DNA of 64,000 nucleotides from Acinetobacter bohemicus ANC 3994 (GCF_000367925.1 NZ_KB849164.1:536349-600348), one strand, 5' to 3'; shown: positions 8,983-16,907, numbered from the stretch's first letter. Notes: generated by a model not told the origin, from the sequence alone. A program made the numbers and translations.

Positions 8983-11709
8983 TTATTTAGGTTTTTTAGG
9001 CTGTTGGTTGAAGTATGGGTTTGTGAAAAGCCAACATTTAACGACACGTTCTCTAATGTCCGTTGTGGCATTTTTAACATCATCTGCTGGGAAGTTTTTA
9101 GACTTCACAGGCTTATTCATATCAATGAATTTATAGCGACGACTTGAGCGAAGTAGGCTTCGCATTTCATTGATATCTGGTAAAGATTGATAGTTTCGAG
9201 CAGCAACTTTGTAGACTTCATTTAGATTGATTGCGATGCTTTGTGCATCCTGGTCATGATGATTCAAACTGAAGGAAGCACTGCGACTGACATTCATATA
9301 TTCAAACGCATCCCAGAATTGCTGTACTTGAGGATGGTCACTGCCAAGCTGCTCTATACGCTCACGTGCCATCGTTTCTAAAATACGTTTAGCATCACAA
9401 ATTTCATCCAGATCTATCACACCTTTTAAAACGTGTTCTGAAAGAGCATCAATCATTGCTGATACTTGTGCATGACAAAGAGCGATACGAGTATGAGTAA
9501 TGCCTTTTTGATGAAATTCTTCTTCAAGACCTTGGATATTGTCTGAATAAGTTTGCAGAATCTTTGCTTCATTTTTTAGGCAATGCGTCATATAGGTACA
9601 TGCTTCTGCAAGTTCTATACGTGATAAACGGTCGGCAATTCTTTTCTTATCGAGGTTATGGCCTTTAGTGGTCACAGTAAGGTGCAAAGTCCGTGATAGA
9701 ATCGCTTCAGAGGCTTGAATAGGCGTATTCTGGCTAATCATGATGGCACCACGGAATGGTGGCTCATAGGTTTCATTGCCTGCGGTTTTTAAGCCTTTAG
9801 AACGAATTGCACGACCGTTAAAAGCATCTTTAAGTTCATCCCAACTGAACTTTGCTTTTTGAGTACCACCATTTTGATCGTTACGATCACCCTCGATGAG
9901 GACGATGGGCATATTTGATGCTTGGGCAAAGTTACGATAAATCGCCACACTGGTTGATTTGTTTGGGTCAAAGCCTTCATAAGCTTCACGACCACTGAAC
10001 TTCCATAATAATTCTAGTAAAGTCGATTTACCTGCACCGGCTTGCCCTACAAATTCGAAGAAAGGATAGGAAGAATTTAATGCGCGGATTTGTTCAGCAA
10101 AATAAGTCCCTGTCCACCATGCCAATATGATTAAGCCATTTGCACCATTTAAAGTGTAGAAGTCTTTCCACCATGTAGGTGAAAATTCCTTTTTAGGGTT
10201 AAGTGTTATCACTGGAGAATTGGCTAAACTTTTTAATTCTTTTTTTCCTGTTTTAAAAAAATCATGTTCATTTTTGTGGATAACTTGACCGTTATGCACA
10301 GCATATTGATCAAAGATATAGGCTTGATAATCTTTGCTATAACCAATGAAATCAATCGTTTTTACTTCACGTAATTTTTCAGTTTTACGTTTAATAAAGG
10401 TTTCAAGTTGTTGGTCACTGCCTGTCCACATGGCACCTGAAAGCACTGACATGACACGGGGTTTAAATTTACTGCGTGATGCCATGTGTTCTGCTGTAAA
10501 TGTGGTTTTGGTTTCACCCCAAGGACTTTGCAAATGAAAGTAATACCAAGATTCATCGGTGATTTCGTTGCGTTGGAAATACAGTGGTTCAAGTTGTGCA
10601 TTGCAGATTTCTTTAGCTGAAGAACAGGTTTTTAATGCCTGAATACGAACTTCTTCTTCTGACAGCATTTGCTCTTGTTGAGTTTCTTCAACATATTGGA
10701 CAGCTTTGTTATATTTTTCATAATCAAGTTCCCACCAGTAGGTGCGGAAATGGTGATTAAAAAAGAATTTACTAAGATTGCTGCCATAAAAGTTATAAAT
10801 CAGTAGGCCTGCTTCTTCAGCCGTTTCTACAATTTGTAATTTGCCGAAATGGATATATTTCTCTAGATCCTTTTCGTTCAGTTGTTCACGCTGGAAAAGG
10901 TCGTTCCAATCCAGTGATTTACCATTTATAGGTGCAGGAGGTAGAGCAGCAGTAGAAAGCCATCCATCATCTATTGCATGTTTATGATGCTTTGATAAAA
11001 ATTTTTTACCTGCTTTATCATTGTCTAATGCCCAAACTAAACGAGGCTTATCTTTATTCAGTTCATGGCAGCGTTTTTTAATTGCATCTAATAATTGAGT
11101 TGGATAATTACCACTGTTCATATTACTCAAGCTAATAATTTGAGACTGTGAAAGGGCGATGCTGTTAAAGATGCCTTCTGTAATCCAAATACTGCCTGCA
11201 TGACAGAGTTCATCTAAATTATGGATTGACCAAGCTAAGCCTGTCCATTTACCAATGAAATTGGCTTTCTGACGACCAAAACGATCTGGTCGGTCGATGA
11301 TACGTTCCCAATAAATACCTTCAGCCAATTTAAAGCGAACTGTGGCACTGACGAGGCTTTTATTTTTAGGAGATTGATACAGTTCTTGGCTATAGCGACC
11401 TTTTAAATTTTTAAGATCAAAACCACGACCTTCTTTTAAATATGCATCTGCTGCTGCATTTGGATTTTCTGGTGTTCTAGGGTGATACTCAGTCCAGTCC
11501 TTAAAAAATTCTTCGCAAATATCTTTAACGTATTCTTCGTAGCCACATTTATTGATACGCCCACACTTCACCATGCGTGGTGTTTCAGCATGTGTATAGA
11601 GTTCTTTTTCATTACAGCTAGGACAGCGGCCTTCGCGATACCATTCACCGACTCTTTTAAAACTGAAAAGTTGGTTGAGTCTGTCATCAATACGACGTTG
11701 GAGATCCAT
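8983..11709 (-). CDS. Toprim-domain primase-helicase for phage replication
   Basis: The 908-aa protein has an N-terminal zinc-binding site (CPSCNEKELY then C-CGYEE, about residues 29-57). A Toprim fold follows (glutamate in WITEGIFNSI near 175, aspartates in VWALDNDKAGKKF near 225). A C-terminal helicase-like ATPase carries Walker A GQAGAGKST and a Walker B-like VLIEGD. This layout is typical of phage primase-helicases that prime and unwind at an origin. P2 instead uses the rolling-circle initiator gpA, so the replication module is foreign to the P2 late genes. It lies 9 nt after the Ogr-like gene, in one operon. Confidence 0.85.
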   Translation of the reverse strand: MDLQRRIDDRLNQLFSFKRVGEWYREGRCPSCNEKELYTHAETPRMVKCGRINKCGYEEYVKDICEEFFKDWTEYHPRTPENPNAAADAYLKEGRGFDLKNLKGRYSQELYQSPKNKSLVSATVRFKLAEGIYWERIIDRPDRFGRQKANFIGKWTGLAWSIHNLDELCHAGSIWITEGIFNSIALSQSQIISLSNMNSGNYPTQLLDAIKKRCHELNKDKPRLVWALDNDKAGKKFLSKHHKHAIDDGWLSTAALPPAPINGKSLDWNDLFQREQLNEKDLEKYIHFGKLQIVETAEEAGLLIYNFYGSNLSKFFFNHHFRTYWWELDYEKYNKAVQYVEETQQEQMLSEEEVRIQALKTCSSAKEICNAQLEPLYFQRNEITDESWYYFHLQSPWGETKTTFTAEHMASRSKFKPRVMSVLSGAMWTGSDQQLETFIKRKTEKLREVKTIDFIGYSKDYQAYIFDQYAVHNGQVIHKNEHDFFKTGKKELKSLANSPVITLNPKKEFSPTWWKDFYTLNGANGLIILAWWTGTYFAEQIRALNSSYPFFEFVGQAGAGKSTLLELLWKFSGREAYEGFDPNKSTSVAIYRNFAQASNMPIVLIEGDRNDQNGGTQKAKFSWDELKDAFNGRAIRSKGLKTAGNETYEPPFRGAIMISQNTPIQASEAILSRTLHLTVTTKGHNLDKKRIADRLSRIELAEACTYMTHCLKNEAKILQTYSDNIQGLEEEFHQKGITHTRIALCHAQVSAMIDALSEHVLKGVIDLDEICDAKRILETMARERIEQLGSDHPQVQQFWDAFEYMNVSRSASFSLNHHDQDAQSIAINLNEVYKVAARNYQSLPDINEMRSLLRSSRRYKFIDMNKPVKSKNFPADDVKNATTDIRERVVKCWLFTNPYFNQQPKKPK

Positions 11710-11718
11710 TTAAAAAAC

Positions 11719-12114
11719 CTATAAAAGTTTAATTTGTTGAAGGCGATTGCGGTATGTCGATGCTCTAGTCAGATCAATGGTTGACGAGTGGAATAGGGCA
11801 GAAATAAAGCCTTCAACATAATTCTTTTGATGTTCATCAAGTTCAGTTTGAATTTCCAAACTTGTTAAATGATGCTCGAGTTCTGTTTCCCACTGACGTT
11901 TATGCTGAGGCAGTCCTGTCTGAACTTCTGGGTTTGGATTAATACTGTTTTGTACCGGTCTCACCATTTCTAGACTTGCTGCGAAACTGGCAAGGCATTG
12001 GTCATTACGACAAGACACGATTAATTCATGTAAAAGAGGAGACGGCTTTTTACGACTAGATACATGCATACGTGTGCCACAGTGGGGGCAATAAAAACCA
12101 ATTGATTTACTCAT
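11719..12114 (-). CDS. Ogr/Delta-like zinc-finger late transcription activator
   Basis: A 131-aa protein. Residues about 7-45 carry CPHCGTRMH and CRNDQCLASF, the C-x2-C-n-C-x4-C pattern of P2 Ogr and P4 Delta. Those proteins bind dyads at about -55 of late promoters and contact RNA polymerase. Four copies of a dyad occur ahead of the late operons here (26435, 29826, 30902, 38042) and are the likely targets. The C-terminal 80 residues are an extension not present in Ogr. Its place in the early operon ahead of the primase differs from P2. Confidence 0.72.
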   Translation of the reverse strand: MSKSIGFYCPHCGTRMHVSSRKKPSPLLHELIVSCRNDQCLASFAASLEMVRPVQNSINPNPEVQTGLPQHKRQWETELEHHLTSLEIQTELDEHQKNYVEGFISALFHSSTIDLTRASTYRNRLQQIKLL

Positions 12115-12191
12115 GGAGTACCTCTAGATATTCAATCAAGTAATTGTTGCTCCCGACGACACTTACTTAATTTCTTTTTCTCATTTACAAA

Positions 12192-12213
12192 ATTTTTCAA
12201 ATATTTGAAAAAT
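12192..12213. repeat. Perfect 22-bp AT-rich palindrome
   Basis: ATTTTTCAAA TA TTTGAAAAAT lies between the ribbon-helix-helix gene and the Ogr-like gene. Candidate operator. It is too AT-rich for an ordinary terminator. Confidence 0.6.
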
Positions 12214-12257
12214 CTGTATTGGTTTTCTGTGATTGGTCTAAAGACCGTGCCTTATGA

Positions 12258-12428
12258 TTATTTTAAGTTTTGAGAAGAAGCTTCAACCAGTTTTGATTCA
12301 ACAAGATGTTTAATCCATTCATTCAGGGTCATATTACTTTTAGCCGCTTCAATACGTGCTAAGCGTCGATTTTCTGGTGTTGTACGAAAGCTGATTTGGA
12401 CTTCTTTTTGAGATTCTTGAGTAGCCAT
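12258..12428 (-). CDS. Ribbon-helix-helix (Arc/MetJ-type) regulator, 56 aa
   Basis: The small frame starts MATQESQKEVQISFRTTPEN and continues RRLARIEAAKSNMTLNEWIK. A beta strand (VQISFRTT) followed by two helices with NEWI is the Arc/CopG fold. AAAGGA lies 8 nt before the ATG. It is the first gene of the leftward early operon and divergent from the XRE repressor. Palindromes on both sides (12192-12213 and 12449-12465) are candidate binding sites. It may be a Cro-like early regulator. Confidence 0.7.
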   Translation of the reverse strand: MATQESQKEVQISFRTTPENRRLARIEAAKSNMTLNEWIKHLVESKLVEASSQNLK

Positions 12429-12448
12429 TATTTGTTTCCTTTGGAAGT

Positions 12449-12465
12449 CACAGTTTTAAACTGTG
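12449..12465. promoter_or_regulatory. Operator-like palindrome upstream of the RHH gene
   Basis: CACAGTTT T AAACTGTG is a 17-bp dyad, 21 bp before the RHH start and facing the XRE gene. Likely operator of the early promoter. Confidence 0.5.
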
Positions 12466-12508
12466 GTGAATAAAGAACTTTGTTAAAATGGTAAATAAGT
12501 AAAGTAAT

Positions 12509-12528
12509 ATTATCCCAATTGGGATAAT
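12509..12528. promoter_or_regulatory. XRE repressor operator, perfect 20-bp palindrome
   Basis: ATTATCCCAATTGGGATAAT ends 6 bp before the repressor ATG. A further half site (TTTATCCCAA) lies at 12540-12549, inside codons 2-5. Autoregulation and control of the divergent early promoter are inferred. Confidence 0.75.
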
Positions 12529-12534
12529 TAATAT

Positions 12535-12891
12535 ATGGATTTATCCCAAATGGTAAATGAGAATAACGATCAAAGAGGCGAACGCCTTCGTCAGGAACGA
12601 TCACGTTTAGGCCTATCGCAAAAAGATTTTGCTGCTTTATTTGGTAAGAAAAATATGGCTGTAATGCGCTATGAAAAAGGCGAGCGTGTTATGGGGCAGG
12701 ATGATTTAGAAGCTTTGCATGTAGCAGGGGTAGATGTTTATTACCTAATTACTGGTGAGCGTACTCAGCCAGATTTGCTTTCTGATGAGGCAAAGGAACT
12801 GCTTACACTGTGGGATTCCGTAGAACCGAGTCAGAAAGATACTTTGATGACTTTGGTACGGAATTTTGCTGAGAGTTTCACTAAAAAGTAG
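12535..12891 (+). CDS. XRE-family phage repressor, short CI-type
   Basis: A 118-aa protein. An N-terminal helix-turn-helix (RLRQERSRLGLSQKDFAALF, about residues 17-36, then MAVMRYEKGERV) is followed by the phage-associated segment VDVYYLITGE and a short C-terminal helix. It lacks the S24 protease part of lambda CI, so control by RecA self-cleavage is not expected. It sits on a palindromic operator and is divergent from the early operon. No Shine-Dalgarno is visible before ATG 12535, so a leaderless mRNA is possible. ATG 12550 is an alternative. Confidence 0.8.
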   Translation: MDLSQMVNENNDQRGERLRQERSRLGLSQKDFAALFGKKNMAVMRYEKGERVMGQDDLEALHVAGVDVYYLITGERTQPDLLSDEAKELLTLWDSVEPSQKDTLMTLVRNFAESFTKK

Positions 12892-12956
12892 TTGATTGTG
12901 ATATAAAAATTACTTGTTAAATTGCTAATAATTTAAAATATTAAATAGAGGGGTTT

Positions 12957-14297
12957 ATGAGTAATTTAGTTGAATCAAATCATTCTACAAATGAAATTGC
13001 AGAATTAAATTTCAGTCTTACTTATCCAGCGGATTTGGATAAGAGAAAAAAGGTAGATTCTAAGAATTTACCTTTATTCAATCAACTTCTTCAATTTGCT
13101 CCTGATGTTGCTGTAGCAAAAGAAGTTACTACCAATAAATATATGCGAGTCGTTGCAAATGGTGCACTAACTAAAGCAAAAGATGGGAATGGTAAATTAG
13201 GTATCGTGTTGGGAGAGAAAGGTATAGATTCCCATGCGCGATTGTTTGATCCTGACCAATTGAAAAAACTTTTAACTACAAGTGTCGCTATGAGAGCTGT
13301 CACAATGGCAGTTGGCCAAGCACATTTAGCAGAAATATCTTCGCAACTGAAAGAAATGAATATTAAAATTGCGGAGATTAAGCAATTTTTAGATGATGAG
13401 CGTGCAAGTAAAATTGAGGCTATAGATCATTACTTTGATGAGTACTTTCTTTCAGCAAATAATTCGTTTGAATTATCTTCAGTTCGCAGAAGCCAAGTAG
13501 AGCAAGATAGCAGAGAAGTTGATGCTGTCTTGTTGCATTTAACAAAAGAAATTAAACATGCAATCACAACTGTAAATAATTTTGTTGATGATTCAATGTT
13601 TGGCAGTGATAAAAGTTATGATGCTTTATGGAGCATGCTTGATAAGCATTTGACTATTTTAGGTCAATGGTTTTTGGTTGCGAGAGTAAAAGCAAAAGCT
13701 ATACAGTCTTTATTACTAAGTAATGAGTCTGATTTATTCAGCCAGAGAAAAAATAGCTTTATCAATCAAATTAATGAACTTAATAAAAATGAAATAGCAG
13801 AACTGAGAGAAGCTTGGATTAATAGGATTAATACTTTAAATGCAAAGCTCAGCTCTGACAAAGAGTTAGCATTTAAGCGTAATAATCTCCGATCTAAGTT
13901 AACTAAATTTTTAGAAAAAATTAATGATTTAACTTCTTATATGAATTTAACAATTCATGATGTTGAAAATGCTCATGGGTATACAGAAATTTTATTAGAA
14001 GTATCAAATCATGAAGTGGTTAATGCATATTTACCAGAACCTGATACTGAGTTAATGGCAGATTTTAAAAATAAATTTTTAAAAAACCTTGGTAAAAATG
14101 ATGATGAATTTGAATTAGTTCCTATTTCATTTAGTGATGATATTTTAGTTGAGCAAAAGCTAGCTGAAGATTCAAAGCGAGAACTTCAAGCTGAAGCAAT
14201 TAAGGCATCTGCATCTGAATCATTGGAGTCAACAAAAGAAATAATGAATGATGTTGGTAATAAAATTGGCGGTGTATTCAAAAAATTCAAATGGTAA
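12957..14297 (+). CDS. Unrecognised 446-aa helical protein, moron next to the repressor
   Basis: No family recognised. The protein is acidic and largely helical, with coiled-coil-like stretches (about residues 120-160 and 270-330) and an AEAIKASASESLESTKEIMN-type tail. There is no signal peptide or membrane helix. AGAGGGG precedes the ATG. It follows the repressor by 65 bp in the same direction and ends at a terminator, so it is probably expressed in the lysogen. That position suggests superinfection exclusion, defence or host modification. Function unknown. Confidence 0.7.
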   Translation: MSNLVESNHSTNEIAELNFSLTYPADLDKRKKVDSKNLPLFNQLLQFAPDVAVAKEVTTNKYMRVVANGALTKAKDGNGKLGIVLGEKGIDSHARLFDPDQLKKLLTTSVAMRAVTMAVGQAHLAEISSQLKEMNIKIAEIKQFLDDERASKIEAIDHYFDEYFLSANNSFELSSVRRSQVEQDSREVDAVLLHLTKEIKHAITTVNNFVDDSMFGSDKSYDALWSMLDKHLTILGQWFLVARVKAKAIQSLLLSNESDLFSQRKNSFINQINELNKNEIAELREAWINRINTLNAKLSSDKELAFKRNNLRSKLTKFLEKINDLTSYMNLTIHDVENAHGYTEILLEVSNHEVVNAYLPEPDTELMADFKNKFLKNLGKNDDEFELVPISFSDDILVEQKLAEDSKRELQAEAIKASASESLESTKEIMNDVGNKIGGVFKKFKW

Positions 14298-14299
14298 AA

Positions 14300-14329
14300 T
14301 AAAAAAGCCCTCCTAAGAGGGCTTTTTTA
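14300..14329. terminator. Bidirectional terminator
   Basis: Arms AAAAAAGCCCTC and GAGGGCTTTTTT with loop CTAA. It ends the 446-aa gene rightward and the replication operon leftward. Confidence 0.9.
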
Positions 14330-14491
14330 TTACTCTTGATTTACTGCCTTCTGAATCTGACGAACCTGTTCCTGAATAATAAATAAAGTTGCTGATACTG
14401 ATTCACCAGTAAGTGAACCACAGTTTTCAGTCGATTCAATTAATAAAGCCAAATGTTGATCTAATAACGATAATCTTGTTTGCATATCCAT
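14330..14491 (-). CDS. Small 53-aa phage protein
   Basis: The frame MDMQTRLSLLDQHLALLIES and onward has GGGGA 5 nt before its ATG and its TAA at the edge of the terminator. It is predicted helical. Last gene of the leftward operon. Not recognised. Confidence 0.5.
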   Translation of the reverse strand: MDMQTRLSLLDQHLALLIESTENCGSLTGESVSATLFIIQEQVRQIQKAVNQE

Positions 14492-14500
14492 AAGAATCCC

Positions 14501-14809
14501 CTAGGAACGGTTAAAACCGTTATTTATCAGGTCAGTCAGTTCATTGAAAAATTGCCAACTCTTCTCTGTATTCTCTAAAATCAAAATTGCCTGTACAGCG
14601 CAGATTGAAAGATTGTATGTGTCGTGCTGTTCATTGAAATGGTAGTCAATGTTTTCACGTAGTCGTGACCAGACAATATTTGTTTCTACAAAAGTTTTGT
14701 AGGAAATATCTGTTTGCAGCAATCGGTATAAATGCTTCGAGCTAATAAAGAACTTACGCTTTTTAGAATGTGGTTCTTGAACTCGAATAATGTGTTTTTC
14801 AATTCCCAT
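14501..14809 (-). CDS. AntA-like antirepressor domain protein
   Basis: A 102-aa protein whose pattern resembles the AntA domain: SSKHLYRLLQTDISYKTFVE then NIDYHF in the first half, YNLSICAVQAILILENTEKS in the second. In P1, Ant is produced when C4 antisense RNA is absent. Here the gene lies in the operon whose leader carries a C4-like RNA, which supports the reading. The similarity is by eye and moderate. A KilA-N-like or unknown protein is possible. Confidence 0.5.
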   Translation of the reverse strand: MGIEKHIIRVQEPHSKKRKFFISSKHLYRLLQTDISYKTFVETNIVWSRLRENIDYHFNEQHDTYNLSICAVQAILILENTEKSWQFFNELTDLINNGFNRS

Positions 14810-14811
14810 TT

Positions 14812-15486
14812 TTAAGTCCTTAAAAGTTCTTCAGGTAATATTTGTTCTGGTGTATGCCATTGCCATTTATTGATATTGAATCGGTTTGGTGCTGAAGCAG
14901 CATAGGCAATCACGGATCGGGCTTTTTTCTCCCAAAAATGGAGTCGCGGATCATCATAAGCAATGTCCAGTTTGTACTGGCGAAGCTGGCGGTACAAAGC
15001 ACGATGTTCACTTGGTATGGTTGCTAGATTCTCTACTGTTGCTTCTGGTTGAGTTGGGGCATCAGTCCCCATAATATTTTCAGGGCTTGGCTTCGGTGCA
15101 GGTGAGGGCTTGGTTTGAGATGTAGATATACCAAACAATTCTTTAAGCTTTTGATAGTTGATGGCGTAGTAATTCACACGGATAGATTTAATTTTTGAAA
15201 GCTTATTGATTTCAATTAGACCGAGTTCTTTCAGCTTAGCCACAGCGCGTTTAATGGTTGAAACACTGAACATGCCGAGTGTGGTTTGCCACTCTTCAAA
15301 GGTATGAAACCACCATTTACGGTTTAGATAAGTTGTTAGATTTTTCTTCTGTTTAAATTTTCTATTTTCACTTAATAAAAAATGTAATTTTTGCAGGAAT
15401 GTTGCTGCTGCCGTTCCCAATTCTTTAGCGAGTTGGGGCGATGCAATGAGGGGATATTCTTGGTTTGTGAGGAGGATGTTTTTCAT
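14812..15486 (-). CDS. Winged-helix phage replication protein
   Basis: A 224-aa protein. The N-terminal part (about residues 10-110) has W-rich winged-helix features, with FSVSTIKRAVAKLKELGLIE as the recognition unit. A P/S-rich linker (about 135-150) leads to a C-terminal segment with HFWEKKARSVIAYAASAP. The layout is that of lambda O or RepA-type initiators in phages. GGGGGGAT precedes the ATG, which overlaps the upstream stop (TAATG). It probably cooperates with the Toprim primase-helicase, but the origin is not identified. Confidence 0.6.
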   Translation of the reverse strand: MKNILLTNQEYPLIASPQLAKELGTAAATFLQKLHFLLSENRKFKQKKNLTTYLNRKWWFHTFEEWQTTLGMFSVSTIKRAVAKLKELGLIEINKLSKIKSIRVNYYAINYQKLKELFGISTSQTKPSPAPKPSPENIMGTDAPTQPEATVENLATIPSEHRALYRQLRQYKLDIAYDDPRLHFWEKKARSVIAYAASAPNRFNINKWQWHTPEQILPEELLRT

Positions 15487-15662
15487 TATTTATCCCCCCG
15501 ATAGGTTTCAGTAAAGCAAGCTTTACAATGTGATGTCCATTGTGTTTTGCCACGCCAAACACCATTTTTATAAAAAAAATCTGTGTCGAGAGGGTAGTAG
15601 TCGCCACAACGAGTACAGCGTTTTTCTGTACCGAGTTCAGTGTTGATATAAATTTTAGACAT
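15486..15662 (-). CDS. Small zinc-ribbon protein, 58 aa
   Basis: Contains CTRCGDYYPLDTDFFYKNG and later HCKACF, giving a C-x2-C-n-C-x2-C zinc site. Such small ribbons are common in phage early operons. AAGGGGA lies before the ATG and the stop overlaps the next start by 1 nt. Function unknown. Confidence 0.65.
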   Translation of the reverse strand: MSKIYINTELGTEKRCTRCGDYYPLDTDFFYKNGVWRGKTQWTSHCKACFTETYRGDK

Positions 15663-15672
15663 AAGATTCCCC

Positions 15673-15816
15673 TTAACGTGTGAAACGTAGGCGAATGAAA
15701 TTTAAAATTTGTTTATGAATTTGGGGTTGAGCAAAGTTAGATGCTTGTAAGCGTTGTAGACAGAGGGTGTCGAGGCGTACAGGTGCTTGATGCACACTTT
15801 TGTTTTGAGTGTTCAT
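15673..15816 (-). CDS. 47-aa leader ORF of the antisense-controlled operon
   Basis: MNTQNKSVHQAPVRLDTLCL and a basic tail (IRLRFTR). The ATG is 9 nt after segment C of the antisense target, and its GGA ribosome-binding site overlaps C. It therefore sits where P1 has icd, whose translation C4 RNA blocks. The protein itself is not recognised. Confidence 0.5.
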   Translation of the reverse strand: MNTQNKSVHQAPVRLDTLCLQRLQASNFAQPQIHKQILNFIRLRFTR

Positions 15817-15874
15817 AGTCGTTATCCGTTTGAGGTTTTTAAACCTGCCAACACTCTTCCTACGGAATGGTGGC

Positions 15875-15945
15875 AGACTAAGCAGGGTGTAGGAATATCG
15901 CTCAAACGGTATGCGACCAGCACGAAGCTGCCCTGCCTAGCCTAC
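15875..15945 (-). ncRNA. Candidate C4-like antisense RNA
   Basis: A closing stem pairs CTAGGCAGGG (15940-15931) with CCCTGCTTAG (15887-15878): 10 bp, one G-U. Inside is a small hairpin CAGC-TTCGT-GCTG, and the B and B' segments are exposed. This matches the shape of P1/P7 C4 RNA: an enclosing stem, one short hairpin, two antisense stretches. The ends are estimates. No covariance-model search was possible. Confidence 0.65.
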
Positions 15946-15970
15946 CGTAACGGCTGACTAAACAGTGGGC

Positions 15971-15994
15971 AAAAAAAATGCCGCATAGTGCGAC
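15971..15994 (-). terminator. Terminator inside the leader
   Basis: Hairpin GTCGCA-CTA-TGCGGC (one G-U) is followed by ATTTTTTTT reading leftward. It lies between segments A and B, so leader transcripts may stop here when the operon is repressed. Confidence 0.6.
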
Positions 15995-16063
15995 TTATTT
16001 TTGCACCGTTTGAGTATATGACAGGTTCCTACGCCTGATCACAGATTTTGCTGTGATAAGTAC

Positions 16064-16091
16064 AATATAATTTAAATATTTTTTTAGTCAA
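16064..16091 (-). promoter_or_regulatory. Sigma70 promoter of the leftward operon
   Basis: Reading leftward, -35 TTGACT (16091-16086), 16-bp spacer, -10 TATATT (16069-16064). Predicted start is about 16057, at the first hairpin of the leader. Confidence 0.65.
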
Positions 16092-16251
16092 CTGTTTTTG
16101 TTTTTTATCATTCTTTTATAACTCTATTCTTTATTCTATTTATATATAGAAGAAAAGGTCTTTTTGATACAATGCTTTGGCTCATTGTGAGCTAATGGAT
16201 CGGGTCATGTTGAGACGGTGCATAGTTTCAAATTTTTAGGAGTTGTACATA

Positions 16252-16629
16252 ATGTCTAATAGAGAGGAACTTAAAGAACTTTTTATTGAAATAAGATGTC
16301 AAATCAATCTTTATTTAAATAGTGCTTCAAGGCTGGATTTTTATAAAACTGGTTTAGATAGTACATATAATTATTTAATGGATATATTAAAAATCTCAAT
16401 TCCTAGTTTGGAGAAAATATTGAGTCTTTCTAATGATTTAGAAAATTTCGAATCCTGTAATATTGCTATTGATTCTTTAGTCGTAATTCGTAAAAAAATT
16501 ACAAATGAAGTATTGAGTGAGCCTAAGAATCATCTGTTTTTTTCTTTGAAAAAAATGCATCTCGTAGCAGAAAATTTAGAGAAAATTATACAAAACTTAG
16601 AGAGCTTATTTTATGAAGAAAAAGCCTAG
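16252..16629 (+). CDS. Unrecognised 125-aa helical protein
   Basis: ATG 16252 follows TTAGGAG at good spacing. The protein (MSNREELKELFIEIRCQINL at its start) is rich in K, E, L and I, probably all-helical, with no cysteine site or membrane segment. It lies between the antisense-RNA leader and the SIR2 gene, in the SIR2 direction, so it may belong to the same accessory locus. No family recognised. Confidence 0.5.
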   Translation: MSNREELKELFIEIRCQINLYLNSASRLDFYKTGLDSTYNYLMDILKISIPSLEKILSLSNDLENFESCNIAIDSLVVIRKKITNEVLSEPKNHLFFSLKKMHLVAENLEKIIQNLESLFYEEKA

Positions 16630-16641
16630 CAAGTATTGCTA

Positions 16642-16803
16642 TTGCACAGAAATTCGCAAGAGCAATGTTTGGTATTGACGGTGGAAAAGCTAGTGGATGA
16701 AATTACCACAAATGGCGAAATTGAACCGCAGGTCGTCGATAGTTATCAGATTACTATGGATACTTGTTTATCTGGATTATGCTCATTAAAAATTCAACGA
16801 TAA
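16642..16803 (+). pseudogene. Possible gene remnant after the 125-aa gene
   Basis: An open stretch in the same frame as the preceding gene, beyond its TAG, contains LTVEKLVDEITTNGEIEPQV and ends LCSLKIQR. It has no good start or ribosome-binding site. Codons such as CAG GTC GTC look unlike the AT-rich neighbours. Perhaps the tail of a replaced gene. Nothing is recognised in 16804-16905. Confidence 0.25.
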
Positions 16804-16907
16804 TTTCATAAATTAATTTAGAAAGCTCTTAGTGAGAGGGTTTTGATATATAAATAATTATCTCTTTGGTCTAATATTAACTTTGTTAAGTTGATTTCTC
16901 TTTGAGT

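Larger units (their letters stand above)
15817..16057 (-). promoter_or_regulatory. Leader with A, B and C complementary segments (P4 CI / P1 C4-type switch)
   Basis: Reading leftward: A' GTAGGAA (16032-16026), A CTCAAACGGT (16014-16005), B ACCGTTTGAG (15910-15901), B' TTCCTAC (15895-15889), C' GTAGGAA (15863-15857), C CTCAAACGG (15834-15826). B-B' can pair with A'-A upstream or C'-C downstream, each as a nested stem, and the two are mutually exclusive. A 7-bp hairpin (ATCACAG/CTGTGAT, 16038-16057) lies at the predicted 5' end. In P4 and P1 such a segment controls termination or translation of the replication or antirepressor genes. Confidence 0.75.
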
